Source: Exiguobacterium aurantiacum DSM 6208
Lineage (GTDB): Bacteria; Bacillota; Bacilli; Exiguobacteriales; Exiguobacteriaceae
Reading direction: 5' to 3'
Length of the DNA: 64,000 bases
Assembly: GCF_000702585.1 (NCBI RefSeq)
Contig: NZ_JNIQ01000001.1
Location: 1,059,001-1,123,000, forward strand
Shown: positions 59,314 through 64,000 of the stretch, piece by piece
Numbering within the stretch: position 1 is the first letter of the stretch
Layout of the letters: each line of letters begins with the position of its first letter
The notes under the pieces: model-generated
Seen by the model: the letters and a program-made list of their open reading frames with translations, nothing else
What the model was told of the DNA's origin: nothing
Database searches by the model: none
Program-made: the position numbers and the translations under genes

Positions 59314-61911
59314 GTGAATCGAATCATCTTTATCTTGGCACTCTTCTTGATGGTCGGCGGACTCGCCGTGCCGAGCGCGAACGCTGCGACGAGCAGTGAG
59401 CCGCTCCCGCCCCATCAACGCATCTCCAACAGCCCTTACGTTCTTTTAAATGACGGAAAGGCGCTGTATCACACGACGACGGGCGAGCGGATCGCGCTCA
59501 CCGAAGCCGTCACGTTCAACCGTTTCACTCAAGTCGACCAGTTCGTCAGCCCGGAAGGCGACTACCTCGTCTTCACCGAGCGCTGCACCGACTGCTCGTC
59601 GACGCTCTATGTCGTCGGTTTAGATGGGAAGGTCCAGATCAGCTCGTTCCCGGAATATGACCGCCTCATCGGGGCCGACATCGGCAACGGCCGCCTCTTC
59701 TGGTATCAAAACGACGGGAAGACCGTCGCGACGACGCTTGCCCGCGACGTCATCTGGGAGAAGCACCTCGGCACGTCGAACGTCTCGCTGACGGCGGACG
59801 GGAAGACGATCCTTGCGGCAGCGGACCAATTGGAACAAATCGCACACGTTTCTGCCGAGACGGGGGAGACGCGCTTCACCCGTACGCTCCCGAAACAAGA
59901 CATCCTTGTCAAAAAGCCGCTGTCTTTCCAAAACATTACGATCTATACGGTGCACGCCCATAACCGGGCCCACTATATTTATAATGAAGTGACTGGAAGC
60001 GTGACGTTGACGACACGGAACGAATCGGATACGAACTATGCGATGACAAACGGTGCGATCCATTGGTATCAAGACGGCGCGTACTCTGTATACGATGTCG
60101 CGACAACGGACGTCACGACGTATCCGGTCGCCGTGTCGATGAACGTGTTCCCGGAGACAATCGTCTTCAGCGATGGGGAACGGATGGCGCTATCTGCCTA
60201 CCGTCAGCTTCCGCAGAAGCTCGAGTTTTTCATCGATCGGCAAGCGAACGAATCCGGCGACATGACGCTATACATGAACCGGTCGTATCCGATCTTCTTG
60301 AAAGAGACGCGGATTGACGGCACGGAACGGTCGATCCCGCTCGACCGTCTGACACCGACCTACGCCGACTCTGGCATCACCTCGCCGCTTCAGTCGAACC
60401 GAGCGACGTCTGTGACCTATCACATGACGTATAAAGGTCTCCGCTTCACGGACACGCTCTATGTGAAGCGAGAAGGTACGGTCACGGTCCAACAGTATGG
60501 CATGGACGGCGAAATCATCGGGGAGACGACACCGCGCGCCTCAATCACGGTCGAGGCCGTCTCAAACGGCCAACCGGTCACGTATACGGGCCGCGCCGAT
60601 GCCGGCGGACGGTTCCATATCCAAACGGACCGTTTGGTGAAAGGCACGCCGCTCGTCATCTCGTCCGTTGACAGCACGACCGCCGCCTACAAGAAACGGT
60701 TCACCGTCACGGACGGCATCCCGCTCGACATGAACATCAAAGTCGTCGGCGACAACGCGGAGACGGGCGTCGCCTTCAAGACGGTCCCTAACGGAAAGAT
60801 CAGCCTGTTCGTGAAAGAGCGTTACCATAGCTACTATGAGACGGTCCAAGCGGATGCGTCTGGGATTTTCCGGGTGACGGACTCGGTCGACCCGCTCACG
60901 AAAGGTGTCCAGTTCTACTACCGTCCGTTCGGTGGACCGCTGAGCAGTGAGAAAGTGCTGACGATTTTTGAACGGGCCGAGCCGGAGTTCACGTTGCGTA
61001 AGACACCGACGGCAGGCGATCTGTCAATCGGTGTCAACACGACGACACGTCTCGTGACGACGAACTACTACGTCAATGACAAGTTGCTCGGGACCGGCGG
61101 AAGCCTGCTCCATCTCGAGACACCGCTAAAACCGGGAGACGTCGTCCGCGTCGTCATGCGCGCTGGTGATCGGACGAAGACGATTGAGCATCAAGTCGCT
61201 GCGATCGGACCGACGATTTTAGAAGTGACGGACGTCGCGATGACGGCGACGCACACGGTCGTCAACGTTCGTCGTGACACGCGTGCCGAGCTTCAATTCT
61301 TCATCAACGGCAAGCTGACGACGGCGACACCGGTTTCGACGACGCGGTTCACGATCCCGGCTCGTCCGGGCGATATCGTCCTCGTCCGCTTAGTGCGGAA
61401 CGGGCAGAAACTCGACACCCGCCTCGCGCTCCCGCAAGTGACGTTCAGCAACATCCGCCTCCACGACGAGCAGACGACGTGGGTCGGCATGGTGCTTCCG
61501 AACAGTAACGTCACGCTCCAAAACGGGACGCGACAAATCGCGAGCGGCAAGAGCTCGTCGACGGGACGTGTCGTCATGAGTTTGGCACCGCAGCCGCTCA
61601 ACGCGAAAATCACGCTCGTCAGCACGCGCGGGGTATACCGCTTCGTGCAGACGGTGAACGTGAAGGCCGGTCTCACGCCGGTCATGACGGTGGCCGCTCC
61701 GACGAGCACGGCACGGACGGTCACGGTCAACTCGAACGTCGACTACGGGACGGTCACGATCCATCGCGGGACGACGCTCCTCGCGACGAAGGCGGTGACG
61801 TCGAAGTCGACACCGGTCGCAATCGCGGCCCAAAAGTCAGGCACGCGCCTGACGATCAAACTGACGACGCCGAAAGGGAGTACGCAGACCGTGTATGTGA
61901 CGGTCCGCTAA
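59314..61911 (+). CDS. Secreted beta-propeller and Ig-like repeat protein
   Basis: An 865-residue protein with a GTG start behind AAAAGAGGAAAACATAC. The signal peptide ends at PSANAAT. Residues 35-310 have propeller-like strands (DGKALYHTTTGERIALTE, EGDYLVFTERC), and the C-terminal half holds Ig-like modules such as SLAPQPLNAKITLVSTRG and VTVNSNVDYGTVTIHRGT. The last module resembles those ending the S8 protease. Two cysteines (CTDC) are rare for this genome's exported proteins. No anchor motif or enzyme domain is seen. Confidence 0.7.
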   Translation: MNRIIFILALFLMVGGLAVPSANAATSSEPLPPHQRISNSPYVLLNDGKALYHTTTGERIALTEAVTFNRFTQVDQFVSPEGDYLVFTERCTDCSSTLYVVGLDGKVQISSFPEYDRLIGADIGNGRLFWYQNDGKTVATTLARDVIWEKHLGTSNVSLTADGKTILAAADQLEQIAHVSAETGETRFTRTLPKQDILVKKPLSFQNITIYTVHAHNRAHYIYNEVTGSVTLTTRNESDTNYAMTNGAIHWYQDGAYSVYDVATTDVTTYPVAVSMNVFPETIVFSDGERMALSAYRQLPQKLEFFIDRQANESGDMTLYMNRSYPIFLKETRIDGTERSIPLDRLTPTYADSGITSPLQSNRATSVTYHMTYKGLRFTDTLYVKREGTVTVQQYGMDGEIIGETTPRASITVEAVSNGQPVTYTGRADAGGRFHIQTDRLVKGTPLVISSVDSTTAAYKKRFTVTDGIPLDMNIKVVGDNAETGVAFKTVPNGKISLFVKERYHSYYETVQADASGIFRVTDSVDPLTKGVQFYYRPFGGPLSSEKVLTIFERAEPEFTLRKTPTAGDLSIGVNTTTRLVTTNYYVNDKLLGTGGSLLHLETPLKPGDVVRVVMRAGDRTKTIEHQVAAIGPTILEVTDVAMTATHTVVNVRRDTRAELQFFINGKLTTATPVSTTRFTIPARPGDIVLVRLVRNGQKLDTRLALPQVTFSNIRLHDEQTTWVGMVLPNSNVTLQNGTRQIASGKSSSTGRVVMSLAPQPLNAKITLVSTRGVYRFVQTVNVKAGLTPVMTVAAPTSTARTVTVNSNVDYGTVTIHRGTTLLATKAVTSKSTPVAIAAQKSGTRLTIKLTTPKGSTQTVYVTVR

Positions 61912-61913
61912 AA

Positions 61914-61948
61914 AAACGCCTGTCCGAATGATTTCGGGCAGGCGTTTT
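61914..61948 (+). terminator. Intrinsic terminator
   Basis: CGCCTGTCCGAA / TTCGGGCAGGCG with A and T tails forms a 12-bp stem with one G-U pair after the propeller gene. Confidence 0.85.
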
Positions 61949-61954
61949 CGCATA

Positions 61955-61982
61955 GAAAAACGAGGTGCGCGTGGCACCTCGT
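61955..61982 (-). terminator. Minus-strand intrinsic terminator
   Basis: ACGAGGTGC / GCACCTCGT with a 5-base loop is followed by TTTTT on the minus strand, after the small unknown gene. Confidence 0.75.
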
Positions 61983-61987
61983 GGATG

Positions 61988-62263
61988 TTAGTCGATGACG
62001 ATCACGGACAGACAAGACGTCGCCGCCTTGAGGCAGTCGCGCTGTGAGTCGTACTTTGCCTTCATGTTCGGGAACCATTTCCAGAGCGAGCTCGAGTCAA
62101 ACGAGTCGATTTGTCGGAACGGCTCGGCCAGTTGAGCTTGTTTACTAATGTGGAGCGTGAATGAGAACTCACACGTGGCTGACTGATGCAGGTCGATCTC
62201 CGCGAGCCGCTGCAAATTTCGTTTATATGTGAATCGCTCGGAGCAAGGGAGAAAAGTTGTCAT
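61988..62263 (-). CDS. Small protein of unknown function
   Basis: A 91-residue protein starting at ATG behind AAGAGGTGCGGTC. It has three cysteines or more (FLPCSERF, SATCEF, RDCLKAATSCL), no signal peptide and no membrane segment. No family is recognised. It is a single-gene unit with its own terminator. A short leaderless role cannot be excluded. Confidence 0.55.
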   Translation of the reverse strand: MTTFLPCSERFTYKRNLQRLAEIDLHQSATCEFSFTLHISKQAQLAEPFRQIDSFDSSSLWKWFPNMKAKYDSQRDCLKAATSCLSVIVID

Positions 62264-62433
62264 GACCGCACCTCTTTTTATCAGTTTCTTCCACTTCAGT
62301 ATACAATTATACCCAATGTTTGTCGCACTATTTTTTGATTTTTTAGGTCATGATTTTGAATTTATTTACTTTCATACTTGTAAGAATTCCAGGTTCATTC
62401 ATTTGTATAAGTTTGATGAAACGCCCTTTCTAC

Positions 62434-64000
62434 TTATGGGATCGTGATGACGACATCGTCATATCCGTATGCCTGCAAGACGAGCTTGCGCCCGGGTACG
62501 TACGAAGAGGCGTATAGTACGAAGTACGGTGAGCCGTTCCACGTCCCGGCCTCCGGTACGCGGTATGTCGCGATCAGACGTGGGTCGAAATACGCTGCGT
62601 TCGGGGCGACGGCTTGTTGGACGCTATCCATCCATCGGCGGTCAGGCGTACGAATGAGCAAGAACTCACCGGCCCGTTTCACTTCGATGCGAGGTGGTGC
62701 CAGTTTATAGGCGGACAACGCCTCGCCATTGACTTTCGTCACGCGAGACTCGCGCCCGTTGACGGTCACGTCGAACGTGAAGTGGTGGCGATTTGAACCG
62801 ATCAAAGAGACGTGGCGATACGTTCCTGACTCACGGTACGGAGCTTGTTCTGTCACGAAGTCACCTTCCTTGTAAGCGCCGTGGTGTCGCACGACCTGGT
62901 TCTCGAACGTCCGCTTAAAGGCGACGTCGATCATTTTACCGGAAGGATCGATCAACCCGATGAGCTCACGCTGGTAGTCGTCACGCTTCGACGTATCATA
63001 GGAAACGAGCGAACGGTCGTGACGGAGGACCAAATCCTCGAGATGACTTCGTTGCGTCGTCATGACATACGGGCGGTCTAACGGCCCGGGGCGAAGCGCC
63101 CGGTTCACGTCATCGATGAGGCGCTGCCAGTCCGCTGCGGTTGCTAGTGAGACGCGACGGTATCGACGTCGACTTCTTCGTCCGCGAGGCGCATGAGCCA
63201 GGCGCTGATTTGTTGCTCGGTCGGGTTCATCCATCGGCCCCGAACCGGAACGGCCGATGGTTTCGTTCCTTTAATCAACCCATGGGCCCCGTCTAAGATT
63301 TGGTTCGGTGAGACGCCGATGACATGTTTTACGACGGTCGAACGACCGAGCGTCACTTGGGCGTCGGCGAACGTCGACTCGAGGTGGTTGATCGTCCCGT
63401 TCACGTTCACCTGAGCGATATAAGAACTAGGCGATGGATAAAAGTCGCCCATCCGTAAGACGACCCGTTCAATCGTCGCTTTTCCTGAAAGGCGCGACGT
63501 TCCGGTGACAGCGACTTGGCGGAACGTCCCGTTGAGCCGGCGGTCGTGACTTGCGTGACGGGACTGGCCGCGTTGATGACGATGGTCGGGCTCAGATGGG
63601 AGCTCACGTTGATGACGAACGTCTCGATTCGCTCGGAGGCGGCCTTGTCGATATCGAGCGTGAACGAACCCGGATGGAACTGGTTCGGATTGAACACCTT
63701 GAACCCGGTGATCACGTTCCCGTCCGTGACGGGGATCCCGAACACGGTCTTGAATACACCTGCGTGTTTTTTGAAGAACGGCAGCAACGGCGCGTCAATT
63801 TTGTACGTCTTGCCAAGCATGCTGACGATGTCGCCGCCTTTATACGTGAAGTAGCTGAACGACCCGAAGACGGGTGCCGGGACGACGTCTGTCACCGGTT
63901 TCGGTGCGGTGGTCTGCTTCTGGATATCCCGTTTGGCGACGAATCCTTTCTGTTTGCCGTACTGGACGTTCGACCCGCTGCCTTTGTCGGATAAGTGGGT
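62434..64000 (-). pseudogene. Frameshifted SH3-containing surface protein gene, 5' end outside the window
   Basis: One gene appears spread over three frames. The first frame runs in from 64000, reads an SH3-type end (KGSGSNVQYGKQKGFVAKRD) and continues to about 63545. A single missing base there shifts it into the frame of LNGTFRQVAVTG and MGDFYPSPSSYIAQV, read to about 63150. A second missing base joins RRVSLATAADWQRL, which runs to 62434. All three parts are protein-like and continuous in order. Neither break is at a homopolymer or a slippery heptamer, so decay of the gene is most likely. Confidence 0.7.

Noticed and set aside
63407-63545. Programmed ribosomal frameshift in the SH3 protein gene
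   Set aside because: No slippery heptamer or downstream stem was found at either break; base loss explains both.
1-64000. tRNA, rRNA or insertion sequences
   Set aside because: No cloverleaf with a CCA end, no rRNA-like tract and no transposase were recognised on either strand.

Overview
The window looks like chromosomal DNA of a low-to-mid-GC Bacillota, most probably Exiguobacterium or a close relative. The evidence is strong Bacillus-type ribosome binding sites, lipoproteins with LAAC lipoboxes, a Trp T-box leader, a YxdJKLM-YxeA-like peptide-resistance module, a YclNOPQ-like siderophore system, an NlpC/P60 wall hydrolase, an S-layer-like protein, and heavy use of GTC/CTC/ACG/GCG codons. 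The genus is an inference; no rRNA or tRNA gene is visible. All positions were read by eye, without database searches.

Layout. 1-5.0 kb: end of a polysaccharide-type cluster (two tandem propeller glycosidase-like proteins, an acetyltransferase, a DsbA-like lipoprotein, an Excalibur protein, UDP-sugar dehydrogenase). 5.0-6.7 kb: AT-rich AbiE-type toxin-antitoxin pair between two terminators. 6.7-17.9 kb: three EAL proteins with degenerate GGDEF domains, with DinB, a DUF3784-like protein and a LysM/SH3/NlpC hydrolase between them. 17.9-23.1 kb: two-component system plus BceAB/YxeA-like module, with a phased direct-repeat operator. 23.1-25.6 kb: Fic protein, MerR-like regulator and a cluster of small YvrJ/DUF1659/DUF2922-type proteins. 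25.7-29.4 kb: two chemoreceptors with sigma-D-like promoters.

29.5-39.8 kb: assorted housekeeping and stress genes (SDR, TPR protein, zinc-ribbon pseudo-protease, CDF transporter, FetAB-like exporter, SMR pair with TetR regulator). 40-44.6 kb: Fur-boxed siderophore uptake operon ending in a flavin reductase-like protein. A duplicated inverted repeat follows at 44.7 kb. 44.8-47.1 kb: trpEG behind a Trp T-box. 47.2-64 kb: surface block with an S8 protease carrying a near-perfect sigma-W promoter, a VTC polyphosphate-polymerase/DUF4956 pair divergent from an LRR-CotH kinase, an S-layer-like protein with its own codon usage and a long leader, several secreted Ig-like proteins, and a surface-protein gene broken by two frameshifts running off the end.

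The genes fit a motile, surface-attached soil or water bacterium: c-di-GMP breakdown, chemotaxis, envelope-stress sensing, peptide resistance and a decorated cell surface. The least explained units are the CotH/VTC/DUF4956 set, the small-protein cluster at 24.7-25.6 kb and the duplicated inverted repeat at 44.7 kb.
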